IMG/VR virus record: IMGVR_UViG_3300042987_001336
Span: 1 to 32,593 of that record
DNA: 32,593 nucleotides
Direction: 5' to 3' (one strand)
Source of the DNA: a virus
Part shown: one piece after another, positions 19,668 to 27,678 of the stretch
Layout: each line of letters opens with the position of its first letter
Numbering within the stretch: position 1 is the stretch's first letter
Notes under the pieces: generated by a model
Databases searched by the model: none
Told to the model about the DNA's origin: nothing
What the model saw: the letters and a program-made list of their open reading frames with translations, nothing else
Translations under genes and position numbers: made by a program

Positions 19668-20025
19668 AGTTCTTCTCCAATCTAGTGACGCCGTTTTCCC
19701 GGCTTACTTCATTAAACCCAAAATGCCGCGCCAATCGAAGGGAAGGGGAGTTCCGCTCATCGATTCGCACAACGATTTTACCGTGCCGCTGGCCCATTCG
19801 GTCAAGGTAGTTTCCCACCACCGACCGAATGCGCCAGCGCCCTCTTTTTTCTGGTACCACAAACAAATCAAACTCATTGCCGACAGCCACAAACGCGCCC
19901 CCATCGAACAGCTCGATGTCGGTGTTTTGTTCCAATGTGGCCTTAAGTTCATCAGGTGCGTTAAATCCTTTGTATGCGCGCAAATGATCCCGTATAACCT
20001 GCCATACGTTATCAGGTAACTTCAC
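19660..20025 (-). CDS. GNAT-like acetyltransferase-fold protein
   Basis: The region NEFDLFVVPEKRGRWRIRSV resembles the strand and acyl-CoA-binding loop of GNAT enzymes. The helix and strand RIDERNSPSLRLARHFGFNEV match the C-terminal half of that fold, where Asn-x-x-Ser-x-x-Leu-Ala is typical. The GTG start (VKLPDNVW) overlaps the previous gene by 14 bases, and a TTG at 20067 is an alternative. The 121 residues cover only the core, so the full acetyltransferase fold may be trimmed. Comparable small GNAT-like genes lie in structural operons of other phages, with unknown substrate. Confidence 0.6.
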   Translation of the reverse strand: MKLPDNVWQVIRDHLRAYKGFNAPDELKATLEQNTDIELFDGGAFVAVGNEFDLFVVPEKRGRWRIRSVVGNYLDRMGQRHGKIVVRIDERNSPSLRLARHFGFNEVSRENGVTRLEKNYG

Positions 20026-20347
20026 GCCCGCTAACCCGCATATTGATAGACGACGCGGTGCCCGCAATGGTGCTTATAAAGTCGCCTGACCCCAGCACTT
20101 GCCCAACCAGTTCGGGAAACGTGTAAACCTCGGCAGGCTGAAGCGTCTTGGTCTTGGTGATCAAGTTCTGGTCGCCAGCAGAACCGGACACCGTGACCAG
20201 ATTGACGCTGATAGTCGCCGCCGTTGCACCGTAATTCGTTGCCGTAAACTTGTCAATAATGGTCGTAACACCAGTAGAGGTGTACTGTGTGGTCTGGCTG
20301 TTCTCAACAGTTTTAGCTGGAACGAGGACTTTTACTGAGACAGTCAT
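20012..20347 (-). CDS. Conserved virion-region protein, 111 residues
   Basis: The product starts MTVSVKVLVPAKTVENSQTT and is almost wholly beta-strand in pattern: TSTGVTTIIDKFTATN, ISVNLVTVSG, QPAEVYTFPELVGQVL. It has few charged residues and no cysteine. This suits a virion component, perhaps a tail or head-decoration piece. Similar proteins appear beside gp10-type genes in podoviruses, but no role is known. The gene is four bases downstream of the 432-residue tail protein gene and overlaps the acetyltransferase-like gene. Confidence 0.65.
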   Translation of the reverse strand: MTVSVKVLVPAKTVENSQTTQYTSTGVTTIIDKFTATNYGATAATISVNLVTVSGSAGDQNLITKTKTLQPAEVYTFPELVGQVLGSGDFISTIAGTASSINMRVSGREVT

Positions 20348-20350
20348 GGT

Positions 20351-21649
20351 CTACTCCAATTGCAAAGCGTTGTTCGAGTCGTATTGCGTCATTATCCAAT
20401 TTGTGCCGTCAGAAACCAAGGTGGCGTTTGCCCCCGCCACGGCTTCAAGAATGGCCGTGGTCGCCGCCCCACCGGCCAGCGGCACGACGTTACTGGACGC
20501 TGACACCAGCGTCTGAGCCTGGTAGTTCTGAAAGTACAATACCCGTCCAGTATAGCTGGAAGCCGTCGGCAGTGTGACAGTGCAAGACGAGCCAGACTTG
20601 TTGTTGATCAGCCAAGTTTCATTCGCGGCTACCGAAAAGTTGGCGGTCTTGGTTGCCGGAGCGCCGCCCGAACCGGCGATTACAGACGCCGCAGTGACGT
20701 TTTTCCAGTACCCCAGCGCTGAGTCATACTGGATCAGGTCGCCGTTGGCAAGCGTGCCGAACTGCACATTGCTGTCAGTGCCGCCCAGCACAGAACCGGG
20801 AACAATACGAACGTGAATGGAACCAGAACTTCCCGCCCCGGCGTTAGTGACCTCGCCAATGTAAGTCTTTTGGTTTGGCGCTACAGGTTTGTTTTTGGTA
20901 AAACTGCCGACATAGGCAGGATTGTAGTACAGCGGGTCGCCGTCAGCCCACGTTTCACCAACAGCACTGCCAGTGGTGTTAAATCCGCGCAAAGTGCCGC
21001 TAATCTGAATCAGACCAAAACCGTTTAGCGCAATTGTCTCAGCAGCCACGCCAACAATTTGATTGGGGTCAGATAGCGCAAGCGGCGAGGGCGCGACGGT
21101 GATTACACCCGACGCCCCCACCGCGCCGGTGTGGTAGCAGAGCTGCCCCTTGGTGATGGCCGACGATGCCTTTGCGTAAACATACTCCGATTCACCCACA
21201 CGGATAAGCACGCTGGTCGTAGCTTGCACACCCATTGTCGTGCCGCCGTCCCAATACATGCTTCCGACAGCAGTCGGAACTGGGGAAGGCGCAACGTTAA
21301 ACGTCAGCCATGGCACGTTGTCCTGTTGCAGCGCAGCAAGACTGCCAAGGTCGGGCTGGCGTTGAATTTCTACCGCTTGACGCAGCGTATCAATTTGCTG
21401 CTGTAGTTCGCCCGTTTCACTTGACGGTATCAGCCCAACAGTCTGTTCCAGATTTCGCAGCATCTGGTCATAAGACGCAATCAGCGACTCAGAACTGGGG
21501 CCAAGATTGCCGTCGTCAACCGACGCAGCCGTTCGATACAAACTCAAAAAGAACATATACCATGCACGATCAATCAGCCCTGTGCGCGCGTCAATAAACG
21601 GCACACGGGGCGGCGTGATCGGCGTGGGGCTGGCGGATGGGCTAGGCAT
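20351..21649 (-). CDS. Tail structural protein, position of the P22 tail needle
   Basis: The 432-residue product starts with a Pro-rich piece, then PFIDARTGLIDRAWYMFFLSLY (about residues 18-39), a start seen in phage tail proteins. A coiled-coil stretch follows (about 60-98, LQQQIDTLRQAVEIQRQ), then a long beta-rich body. GVAAETIALNGFGLIQISG around residue 205 resembles domains of fibres and decoration proteins, and the end VSDGTNWIMTQYDSN is typical of phage fibres. It directly follows the gp10-type gene, where P22 carries its needle gene. It could be a needle with a distal knob or a fibre; fold prediction would be needed to tell. Confidence 0.55.
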   Translation of the reverse strand: MPSPSASPTPITPPRVPFIDARTGLIDRAWYMFFLSLYRTAASVDDGNLGPSSESLIASYDQMLRNLEQTVGLIPSSETGELQQQIDTLRQAVEIQRQPDLGSLAALQQDNVPWLTFNVAPSPVPTAVGSMYWDGGTTMGVQATTSVLIRVGESEYVYAKASSAITKGQLCYHTGAVGASGVITVAPSPLALSDPNQIVGVAAETIALNGFGLIQISGTLRGFNTTGSAVGETWADGDPLYYNPAYVGSFTKNKPVAPNQKTYIGEVTNAGAGSSGSIHVRIVPGSVLGGTDSNVQFGTLANGDLIQYDSALGYWKNVTAASVIAGSGGAPATKTANFSVAANETWLINNKSGSSCTVTLPTASSYTGRVLYFQNYQAQTLVSASSNVVPLAGGAATTAILEAVAGANATLVSDGTNWIMTQYDSNNALQLE

Positions 21650-23078
21650 TGGTCGGGCTGATCAGCAGTTCAGCGCCCATGACAGCCGTTTTTACCGGGT
21701 CGGTCATAGACAACTCATACACCCGGTCGCGCAGCTTAAGCGTCATACCGAGCCTGCGGAACCACACGCGGCGATAGAACTCACCGATTTTGCCCGCTTT
21801 AGCCCAATGCTCGTTAGACCAAGTGTGACCGCCATCGTCCGACCAGCGCAGCATGACTTCCGGGTCGCTGCCTTGGCCCAGATTTAAGCCAACGCCGGAT
21901 TCCAGATCGATCTGCATCGCGTGCTGCGCGGTGCGCTTCAGATTGTTCTGCCCCGGCGGCAGCGCTCGCCACGTCCGCAGCCATTTTTGTATCTGGCCGT
22001 TGTCGGCGTAGGTGTCCAGGTCAAAAGCGTAGATGTTGCCGTTTTCGTAGTCGCCAACAATGACTTTGTTGTTAAACGCCATTTGACAGTTGCTGCGGTG
22101 GCGGGTAAACGCGCCGTTGCTCCACCCAGCCCGCTCATGCCAGGTTTGCGTGGCGACATCGTAAACCCATGTCGTGTTGGCGCTGGGGAAGATCAGCACA
22201 TAGAAGCTATGGCCGTCCTGCTGGTAAGTGTATGCCAGCGCGTCGGACAGGTTGCCATACTGCTGGATGTGCCACTCCACCGCGTGCGTGCTGATGCGCT
22301 GGCCGGTGTAGCCATTGGCGCGGTAAACCATACCCTGACCTCTGGCGTCCGCGCCCAGCCAGAACAGCCCGTTGTCCATCTTGGCGATAGAGTAGGGCGC
22401 CGCGCAACCTATCTCGTTAAACGCGCCTTGAATGCGCTGAAGCGGGAAGTCGGACGCGCCGGTGTCATACCAGACCTCGACGCTGTTGGTGCCGTAAACC
22501 CATACTTCTCGATGGTCAACAATAAGCCCCACCACGCCGTCCGGGCTACCCTCGGCGCTGGCAAAATCAAGCGGGTCTACGCTCGTGCCGTCGAGCAATT
22601 GCGTAATCCAGATTTTTTGGCTGTTCGGCTCGTTGAAAACAAAGTAGCCATCCAGATAGCCTACGGTCACTGCACCCGGAAAGTCGGGATCAGTAATGGG
22701 CGAAAAAACACTGGTGTTGTTATTGTAGATGTAGCCGTTAGGGTTAGCCGCGATAAACAACTGAATACCGTTGTCAGACATGCTGACCGGCCCGGTTCCT
22801 GCAACCGTGCCAAGCAGCGTGGCGCTGTAACTGGTGTCAATTTTGTATAGGCTGTTGCCCGACACAACAAACGCATGGTTAACGTCGTTGGAAAACGCCC
22901 ACAGCCCCCGGATTGGCCCATTGCCAACAGTGGCAAGGTTGAGCAGCCCAGGACACCGCTGAAGGTAAGCGGCTTCCTTGCCTTCTTGCAGCACTTCGGC
23001 AAAAAGGTTAACCATGCGCGCGTCCGCAGCGTTGACGCTGCGGGCCACATATGTCGAGCCAAGGATCGGCGTTTTCAT
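21642..23078 (-). CDS. P22 gp10-like packaged-DNA stabilisation (tail accessory) protein
   Basis: The 478-residue protein is close to the 472 of P22 gp10. It has a series of beta-propeller-like repeats: GNGPIRGLWAFSNDVNHAFV, DNGIQLFIAANP, DGYFVFNEPNSQ, DHREVWVYGTNSVEVWYD, DNGLFWLGADARG. The later VWRRLG-like string, FYRRVWFRRLGM, and the Trp-rich SDDGGHTWSNEHW also fit this family. In P22, gp10 closes the portal below gp4 and holds packaged DNA. The gene order gp4-type then gp10-type is kept. Start and stop overlap neighbours by one and eight bases. Confidence 0.9.
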   Translation of the reverse strand: MKTPILGSTYVARSVNAADARMVNLFAEVLQEGKEAAYLQRCPGLLNLATVGNGPIRGLWAFSNDVNHAFVVSGNSLYKIDTSYSATLLGTVAGTGPVSMSDNGIQLFIAANPNGYIYNNNTSVFSPITDPDFPGAVTVGYLDGYFVFNEPNSQKIWITQLLDGTSVDPLDFASAEGSPDGVVGLIVDHREVWVYGTNSVEVWYDTGASDFPLQRIQGAFNEIGCAAPYSIAKMDNGLFWLGADARGQGMVYRANGYTGQRISTHAVEWHIQQYGNLSDALAYTYQQDGHSFYVLIFPSANTTWVYDVATQTWHERAGWSNGAFTRHRSNCQMAFNNKVIVGDYENGNIYAFDLDTYADNGQIQKWLRTWRALPPGQNNLKRTAQHAMQIDLESGVGLNLGQGSDPEVMLRWSDDGGHTWSNEHWAKAGKIGEFYRRVWFRRLGMTLKLRDRVYELSMTDPVKTAVMGAELLISPTNA

Positions 23079-23797
23079 TAGAAATTGTTGGCGTATATAT
23101 TATAACGTTGTCTGGTTGCAACTATCGGGTACGGTATAGCCATCAGGTCGCCCGGATTGTTGACGCGCTTGAGGTTGCGCTTGCTGGTCATCGCAATACG
23201 CTGCACTTGCGGCGACGGCTCAACGCCAAACTCCGGCGCCAGTTCCATCGCCAGGTTGTAACGGAAAGCACGCAAGTAACCGGGCGGGAAATAGATGTCC
23301 GTGGCAACGCTGGCAACTTCAGCCAGCGTTTCGACAGAAATGATGTGCCACTCCAGCGCCTTGATAGGCACTGGGTAAATGGTCATCGTCATATCGGGAA
23401 AAGAGTTGTTTACCCACAGCACTTGAGGGTACGTTGACGTGACAGTCTTGAACGCAATGCCGTCATACTGCTGCTGGTTGATCAACTTGACGCCAAACGA
23501 CAGCCCAGATGACGGGTCTTTGAAATACGTAGCGTCATCAATTTCTATCGGACGGTTGCCAACAAAATCGCCAGTCGGGCCGATTGTGCGCGTCATTTCA
23601 TAGGCAGGCCAAGTGAACACTTGATCCTGCGTGCTATACACCGCCAGCCGTTCAGTATCCCAGGACTGAATCATCTGGTTCATCGCCATGATAGAGTCTT
23701 GCATCGTGGCGGCGGACGGCTCTTCGCCCTCGGCCAGCACACCGATCAGGCGCAACGAACCTTTGATGAGTTCACCAGCAGTGGCAGAAGTGGTCAT
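23078..23797 (-). CDS. P22 gp4-like head-to-tail adaptor protein
   Basis: The 239-residue product begins MTTSATAGELIKGSLRLIGV, with EPSAATMQDSIMAMNQMIQSWDTERL, the helical start typical of gp4-type adaptor proteins. The middle is beta-rich, and PPGYLRAFRYNLAMELAPEFG (about 185-205) is the conserved C-terminal helix. It is longer than P22 gp4 (166 residues). Gp4 binds under the portal and receives gp10, whose homologue is encoded next. The start overlaps the preceding stop as ATGA. Confidence 0.85.
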   Translation of the reverse strand: MTTSATAGELIKGSLRLIGVLAEGEEPSAATMQDSIMAMNQMIQSWDTERLAVYSTQDQVFTWPAYEMTRTIGPTGDFVGNRPIEIDDATYFKDPSSGLSFGVKLINQQQYDGIAFKTVTSTYPQVLWVNNSFPDMTMTIYPVPIKALEWHIISVETLAEVASVATDIYFPPGYLRAFRYNLAMELAPEFGVEPSPQVQRIAMTSKRNLKRVNNPGDLMAIPYPIVATRQRYNIYANNF

Positions 23798-23976
23798 TCT
23801 GTAGCCTCTCTAGGACGACGACCGCGACGACGCGGCTGCAATTCGTTGACTACCGGCGGTTCAAAGTTGGTTGGGTCAAACTCTTCCCAGCCATTCTGTA
23901 TATCATACTCGGCTTCCATCTCGGAAATAGCCACTTTTGCGCCGTGCGTGGGGTGTCGTAAGTATATGACTGCCAT
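23794..23976 (-). CDS. Small basic-tailed phage protein, 60 residues
   Basis: The product starts MAVIYLRHPTHGAKVAISEM, then has NGWEEFDP and ends in a basic tail, PRRRGRRPREATE. A short beta-helix head with an Arg-rich tail is common among small proteins encoded between coat and adaptor genes; some may bind DNA or the capsid interior. No clear ribosome site is seen; a UUCG-type hairpin stands 11 bases upstream of the ATG. Function unknown. Confidence 0.65.
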   Translation of the reverse strand: MAVIYLRHPTHGAKVAISEMEAEYDIQNGWEEFDPTNFEPPVVNELQPRRRGRRPREATE

Positions 23977-23986
23977 GATTTAAGTA

Positions 23987-24002
23987 GGGGGCCGAAGCCC
24001 CC
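23987..24002 (-). other. UUCG-type hairpin after the 115-residue head gene
   Basis: In the leftward RNA, GGGGGC-UUCG-GCCCCC forms a perfect six-pair stem with a very stable tetraloop. It lies seven bases after the stop of the upstream gene and 11 before the next ATG. No U-run follows, so mRNA protection or mild pausing is more likely than termination. It is one of three such hairpins in 870 bases. Confidence 0.75.
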
Positions 24003-24008
24003 TGTGGG

Positions 24009-24356
24009 TCATGCTACAACAGCAAACTGCCATTTCGTACCATCCGACACAAACAGCTTACCGGCACCAGTCGCGTTAGACGTGGTTCCGATAGAGCCGT
24101 TAGGCGCGGTGGTAGTGGTGGTGTTGGCGGTAATCGCGGTAGTCAAAAAATACAACCCAGCAGTCGCGTTAGCAATCACGGGGCCAGTAGTTGCCGTTGA
24201 CGTAAACGTCCCCGACACGGTTGCAGTAGTCAACGTGGAGCCAGTTATGGTAGCGCTAGCTACCGTGCCTCCGCTTATTGCAGCGCCGGTAATCGTGGTT
24301 CCCGAAACGAGTTCCGGGTCAGAATACGCAACGCCAACAGGTTTAGTGTTAGCCAT
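24009..24356 (-). CDS. Beta-rich Thr/Ala/Ser protein, probable capsid or fibre component
   Basis: The 115-residue product begins MANTKPVGVAYSDPELVSGT. It continues with quasi-repeated short strands (TTITGAAISGG, TVASATITGS, TLTTATVSGT, FTSTATTG), as in triple-stranded beta fibres. The end, KLFVSDGTKWQFAVVA, resembles the ends of the 135- and 432-residue proteins nearby. It lies two genes after the coat protein and has its own AAGGA site and upstream hairpin. A decoration or head-fibre role is suggested by position and pattern only. Confidence 0.6.
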   Translation of the reverse strand: MANTKPVGVAYSDPELVSGTTITGAAISGGTVASATITGSTLTTATVSGTFTSTATTGPVIANATAGLYFLTTAITANTTTTTAPNGSIGTTSNATGAGKLFVSDGTKWQFAVVA

Positions 24357-24369
24357 ACTGTGTCCTTTT

Positions 24370-24393
24370 AAAAACGGGGGGCCGAAACCCCCC
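24370..24393 (-). terminator. UUCG-type hairpin with short U-run after the 135-residue head gene
   Basis: Leftward RNA forms six G-C pairs plus a U-G pair closed by UUCG (24393-24376). G and five U (24374-24370) follow. This fits a weak intrinsic terminator or attenuator. It starts seven bases after the stop of the upstream gene. The U-run merges into the AAAAGGA ribosome site of the next gene. Confidence 0.65.
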
Positions 24394-24399
24394 TGTGAG

Positions 24400-24807
24400 T
24401 TAGGCTATGCGGTACAACTGCCAGGTGCCGTCGCCGGTCTTACGGCCACGGAACTGAGCAGAAGACAGCTCTTGCACAACAACTGCGCCGCCGGTGGTGA
24501 TAGTCCAGCCAGTACCCGCGACAAGCGTGATGTCATACGAAGAGTTGCTAGCCAAGTTTACGATCACGAAGTCAACAGTGTTGCCGACGTTCGCGCTGGG
24601 CAGCGCGGCTTCAAGCAGCGCGACCGTGGGCAGCGTGTAGCTGGCCGCAGCGGTCGGAGTTGCCAGAATGATCCCGTTCAGCACCTGCGCGGCGGTCAAA
24701 GTCGCCGTGTCGGTTGCAGTTACAGGAGCCGAGGAATAGCCCATAACGGCTTCGCCAAGATTGCCATCGCCAAGCTGATAGCCACCAGTACCATTAGAAA
24801 GTGCCAT
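24400..24807 (-). CDS. Probable head decoration or head-fibre protein, 135 residues
   Basis: The gene immediately follows the coat gene. The product begins MALSNGTGGYQLGDGNLGEA. It contains ATDTATLTAAQVLNGIILAT and then strands with VDFVIVNLASNSSYDITLVAGTGWT, a form common in decoration and fibre proteins whose domains bind the capsid surface. The last residues, RKTGDGTWQLYRIA, are another short strand pair. No cysteine is present. A ribosome site AAGGA precedes the ATG, and hairpins stand on both sides of the gene. Confidence 0.65.
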   Translation of the reverse strand: MALSNGTGGYQLGDGNLGEAVMGYSSAPVTATDTATLTAAQVLNGIILATPTAAASYTLPTVALLEAALPSANVGNTVDFVIVNLASNSSYDITLVAGTGWTITTGGAVVVQELSSAQFRGRKTGDGTWQLYRIA

Positions 24808-24835
24808 GATGATTTCCTTTTAAAAGAGTTTAAAT

Positions 24836-24853
24836 GAGGGGCCGAAGCCCCCC
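24836..24853 (-). other. UUCG-type hairpin after the coat protein gene
   Basis: Leftward RNA folds into a seven-pair stem, mostly G-C with one G-U pair, closed by UUCG. It begins eight bases after the coat stop codon. The following sequence, AUUUAAACUCUUUUAAAAGGA, has no clean U-run, so partial termination or protection of the coat message from exonucleases is possible. Confidence 0.75.
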
Positions 24854-24861
24854 TATACCGA

Positions 24862-26070
24862 TTAGCCCCAGAGGCGGACGCCCATTTGAGGACGAATCAC
24901 GCTGTAGCCGTACAGCACATCGATACGGCAAGGCATACGGTCGTTGTTGATATCGTACTGGCGCACGATACGCATCGAGATACCGTTATGCACCTGACGC
25001 GAGGCCATATCGACGCCTTGCGGCATCATCAGGTCGGCAGTGGCGAAGGTAATCGCATCTTTGTGATACACGAGGTTCTGCGGATACTGAGTAGACGCAG
25101 CGCCCACGAACACCACAGCCTTGCTGTTACCCGGCAGGCTGTCCACGGTCGCCAGAGCGTTGGAGGCCGAGTAGATCGGCGCAACGGTCAGCGTGCCAGC
25201 ACCCGCGCCGCTCAGCGTGACATCAGCCGTCACGACAAACTGGAACAGGGAGCCGGTGGACTCGCGGGTCTGCGGGTTCACAGCGTAGCAGTCCGCTACG
25301 GTGAAAACATCGCCAGTCTTGACGGTGGCGTTGGCGCCAGCGCCGGTGATGGCGATAGAGGTCGCGCCTTCCGTGCTTACCGCAGCGGAAGTCGTGCCGC
25401 CCGTGGCCGTGCGAGAGCCAACCGTGAACTGCTTGATTGACTGAGACATGTTGATTTCATCGAAACCAAGCACGCCTACGCCCATCATGCCGTTCTTGAA
25501 CTGGCGGCTGATCGTGTCCGTCGGGTTGAACAGACCTTTCATGCCTTCCACCAGGCCAGCGTTGGCGGCGGGGTTAACCGTCGCGTAGCGCGGACTCATC
25601 ACAGCCGCGTTTTCGTTCAGCTTCTGCTGGGCTTGCAGCAGGACGAGCGAAGTGGCGGGCGTGGTGCCGGGGGTGCCGACCGAGTTGCCAATGGACTTGT
25701 AGCTGTTGGCCACATCAGCGTCAATGCTGGAGGCCAGTTGGCTGATACGAGGCTTCAGCACACGTTCTGCAAAGTCGTCCAATTGCAAGGTCAATTCGGC
25801 AGACGTGAAGTTCACGCCGATGTGCTTCTGGGAAGCAACAGTCAGGGTCGTGTACTGCTCGTTGTCGCTCTGCACTTGCAGGGCCGCGCCGTCAGTGACC
25901 AGAGCGCGGTCGGGCAGACGGATACGGAGGGTAGAACCAATCTTTGCACCTTCGACAGCAAAGCTGTCGTCATACTGACGGTTTACATTGCGGGTGATTA
26001 CAAGGTTGTTCTCTAAGATTTCAAGAGCCTTCCTCGTGATCATGTCAATTGTTAAGATACTGTTCGCCAC
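24862..26070 (-). CDS. Major capsid protein, P22 gp5 family
   Basis: The 402-residue protein begins MANSILTIDMITRKALEILE. It has the family features of P22-type coat proteins: NNLVITRNVNRQYDDSFA near the start, then KIGSTLRIRLPDRA, QKHIGVNFTSAELTL and RVLKPRISQLASSIDADV in the N-arm and E-loop region. The middle insertion is rich in Ala, Gly and Thr, and the end reads CRIDVLYGYSVIRPQMGVRLWG. A GTG start at 26070 is used, with AGGA seven bases upstream. The scaffold gene is upstream but separated by an antisense homing endonuclease gene, an unusual break in this pair. The copy number of this protein should be the highest in the virion. Confidence 0.93.
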   Translation of the reverse strand: MANSILTIDMITRKALEILENNLVITRNVNRQYDDSFAVEGAKIGSTLRIRLPDRALVTDGAALQVQSDNEQYTTLTVASQKHIGVNFTSAELTLQLDDFAERVLKPRISQLASSIDADVANSYKSIGNSVGTPGTTPATSLVLLQAQQKLNENAAVMSPRYATVNPAANAGLVEGMKGLFNPTDTISRQFKNGMMGVGVLGFDEINMSQSIKQFTVGSRTATGGTTSAAVSTEGATSIAITGAGANATVKTGDVFTVADCYAVNPQTRESTGSLFQFVVTADVTLSGAGAGTLTVAPIYSASNALATVDSLPGNSKAVVFVGAASTQYPQNLVYHKDAITFATADLMMPQGVDMASRQVHNGISMRIVRQYDINNDRMPCRIDVLYGYSVIRPQMGVRLWG

Positions 26071-26071
26071 T

Positions 26072-26100
26072 TTGCATTCCTTTCAAATTTAAGTTAGAAT
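26072..26100 (+). promoter_or_regulatory. Promoter of the HNH endonuclease gene
   Basis: TTGCAT (26072-26077), 17 bases, TAGAAT (26095-26100). Transcription would start near 26107, about 26 bases before the ATG at 26133, with GGAG at 26121-26124. The element lies over the ribosome site and first bases upstream of the coat gene on the other strand. The two opposite transcription directions therefore meet here. Confidence 0.6.
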
Positions 26101-26132
26101 TAAGATTCCTAAATCACTCCGGAGAGTACAGC

Positions 26133-26762
26133 ATGATCAGCATAATTGTAGACGGAATCGAGTACCGATTTTTTGACCACATTTACGCAGTCTCGCGCTG
26201 TGGGAAAGTTCTCAGAAATCATCTTCCCTATACACCCACCAAACACAATATGGGCTATCTGTGTTTGGGTCGCCAACGGCTTATGCACCGAGTTGTTGCG
26301 GCATGTTGGATGGAATCGTTTGACCCCAAAAAGCAAGTCCACCACATTAACGGAGACAAAACCGACAACCGAGTGGAAAACCTTGAGTGTCTTACTCGCC
26401 ACGAACACTTGGCCGAACATGCCGACCAGTTGAGCGAAAACGGTAGATACATTCGCACTCCTGAAACGCGGGAAAAGATTCGTCAGGCTCGCCTCGGAAA
26501 AGTTACTTCCGAAGAAACCAGAGCAAAGCAAAGCGCCGCGTTGAAGGGCCGCAAACGGCCTTACTTCCCCAGAGCCGCACACAGCGCGGAGTCTAAGGCG
26601 AAGCGGAGCGAAGAACATCACCGAAACACGGCTTGCCGAGTTTTTGGGGTTGTATATCGCTCTTTCGTAGAAGCAAGTAAGGCTACCGGCATTCATAGGT
26701 TTACAGTTAGAAAAAGATGCCTTTCTGAGAACTTTCCCGACTTTGAAGTCTTAACTTCTTAG
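26133..26762 (+). CDS. HNH homing endonuclease, antisense in the late operon
   Basis: The 209-residue protein has an HNH motif of the His-Me type: VHHINGDKTDNRVENLE (about 69-85) with the His pair, Asn79 and Asn83. Two NUMOD3-like DNA-binding repeats follow (TPETREKIRQARLGK and SEETRAKQSAALKGR, about 109-140). The C-terminal VFGVVYRSFVEASKATGIHRF (about 170-190) resembles NUMOD1/AP2-like DNA-contacting helices. This is a free-standing homing enzyme that copies itself into empty sites. Its stop overlaps the scaffold stop on the other strand by two bases, and its start region adjoins the coat gene. It is thus neatly fitted between two head genes without breaking either. Confidence 0.92.
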   Translation: MISIIVDGIEYRFFDHIYAVSRCGKVLRNHLPYTPTKHNMGYLCLGRQRLMHRVVAACWMESFDPKKQVHHINGDKTDNRVENLECLTRHEHLAEHADQLSENGRYIRTPETREKIRQARLGKVTSEETRAKQSAALKGRKRPYFPRAAHSAESKAKRSEEHHRNTACRVFGVVYRSFVEASKATGIHRFTVRKRCLSENFPDFEVLTS

Positions 26763-27550
26763 CGGAGTTTGTGTTGAGATTCCCATTTCCGAATCTGCCG
26801 TTGGCGCTCGGCTTCTATCCACTCCGATGTTGACATCTCCTTGATGGAGCGCGGATCGGTGGTGTCCAGAACCCTTGCGTTGCCGCCCCGAGGGGTGACA
26901 GGCGAAATCGGCGTTGGGGCGCTCGACGATTTTTTTACGGGAGGATTTTCGGCCAATTTGGCTTCGATTCTCCCAATCTCTTTTGCTTGCAAGAACGGCG
27001 ACAATCTGGCAATACGGTCGGCCTCCTTCGGATTGGAACCAAGATAGTAAGCCATCTCGGGGCCAATGTCGGACGCTTGGATCGTTTCGGCCATCACTTG
27101 CGTAATCGGAAGACGAGGGTTGTACGCGACCTGTTCGAAGTCTTCGTACTTGTCTCGGGCCTTCTCTTCGCGCTCGTGGTAGCCTTCAAGAACTTCAGCT
27201 TGCTGGCGCTCTGCTTCCCGCCGCGCGACCAGTTCCTGAGCCTTCCGTTCAGCCAGCGCGTCTGCGTAGGCTTCCGGCGACTCAAACTGCTCTTGCGTTG
27301 GGGGCGTAGCGGGCAGCGCAGATGTTGCCATCTTCAGCTTCTGCTCTCGTTCCCATTTGCGTTGCTCTCTTGCAAGGCGCTTGCTGATCATCGCGTCGAT
27401 TTCAGCCTGGGTGAATTTCTTCTCCTCAGCCTGTTGCTCGGCCGCTTGTTCAGCTACTTCCGGCGCGTTTTGTACCTGATCCGGGGTGGCCGTCACCTCG
27501 GGGGTTGACGCGGTTTCAACTTCCGCTAAGTTTTGAGTTTCTTCAGTCAT
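26759..27550 (-). CDS. Scaffolding protein
   Basis: The 263-residue product is highly charged and helical, with a long coiled coil and Glu/Gln/Ala-rich segments. It begins MTEETQNLAEVETASTPEVT. KKFTQAEIDAMISKRLAREQ near residues 44-63 is a start seen in phage scaffolds. The C-terminal end, WIEAERQRQIRKWESQHKLR, is basic and helical, like the coat-binding tail of P22 gp8. It lies just upstream of the coat gene in the transcription order, as expected, except that a homing endonuclease gene is now between them. It guides coat assembly and leaves the prohead. Confidence 0.85.
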   Translation of the reverse strand: MTEETQNLAEVETASTPEVTATPDQVQNAPEVAEQAAEQQAEEKKFTQAEIDAMISKRLAREQRKWEREQKLKMATSALPATPPTQEQFESPEAYADALAERKAQELVARREAERQQAEVLEGYHEREEKARDKYEDFEQVAYNPRLPITQVMAETIQASDIGPEMAYYLGSNPKEADRIARLSPFLQAKEIGRIEAKLAENPPVKKSSSAPTPISPVTPRGGNARVLDTTDPRSIKEMSTSEWIEAERQRQIRKWESQHKLR

Positions 27551-27678
27551 TTCATGTTCCAGTGGAACCCCGGTCTACTGGGCCGGTACAGGGTTTAGCT
27601 TACGCCGGATTGTCTTAGTGTCAATATGATGTTTCATTTTTCTACAAAGCGCTCGGCATAGAATAACATTTCAAATTA

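Noticed and set aside
21921-22850. Long rightward frame (309 codons) opposite the gp10-type gene
   Set aside because: It is an antisense shadow of a gene with clear family features and does not have a start signal of its own.
27597-27624. Possible leftward late promoter with a perfect TTGACA in the gap before the scaffold gene
   Set aside because: At spacings of 16-18 bases the -10 candidates (TAAGCT, AAGCTA, AGCTAA) match the consensus poorly, and the genes on both sides are probably co-transcribed.
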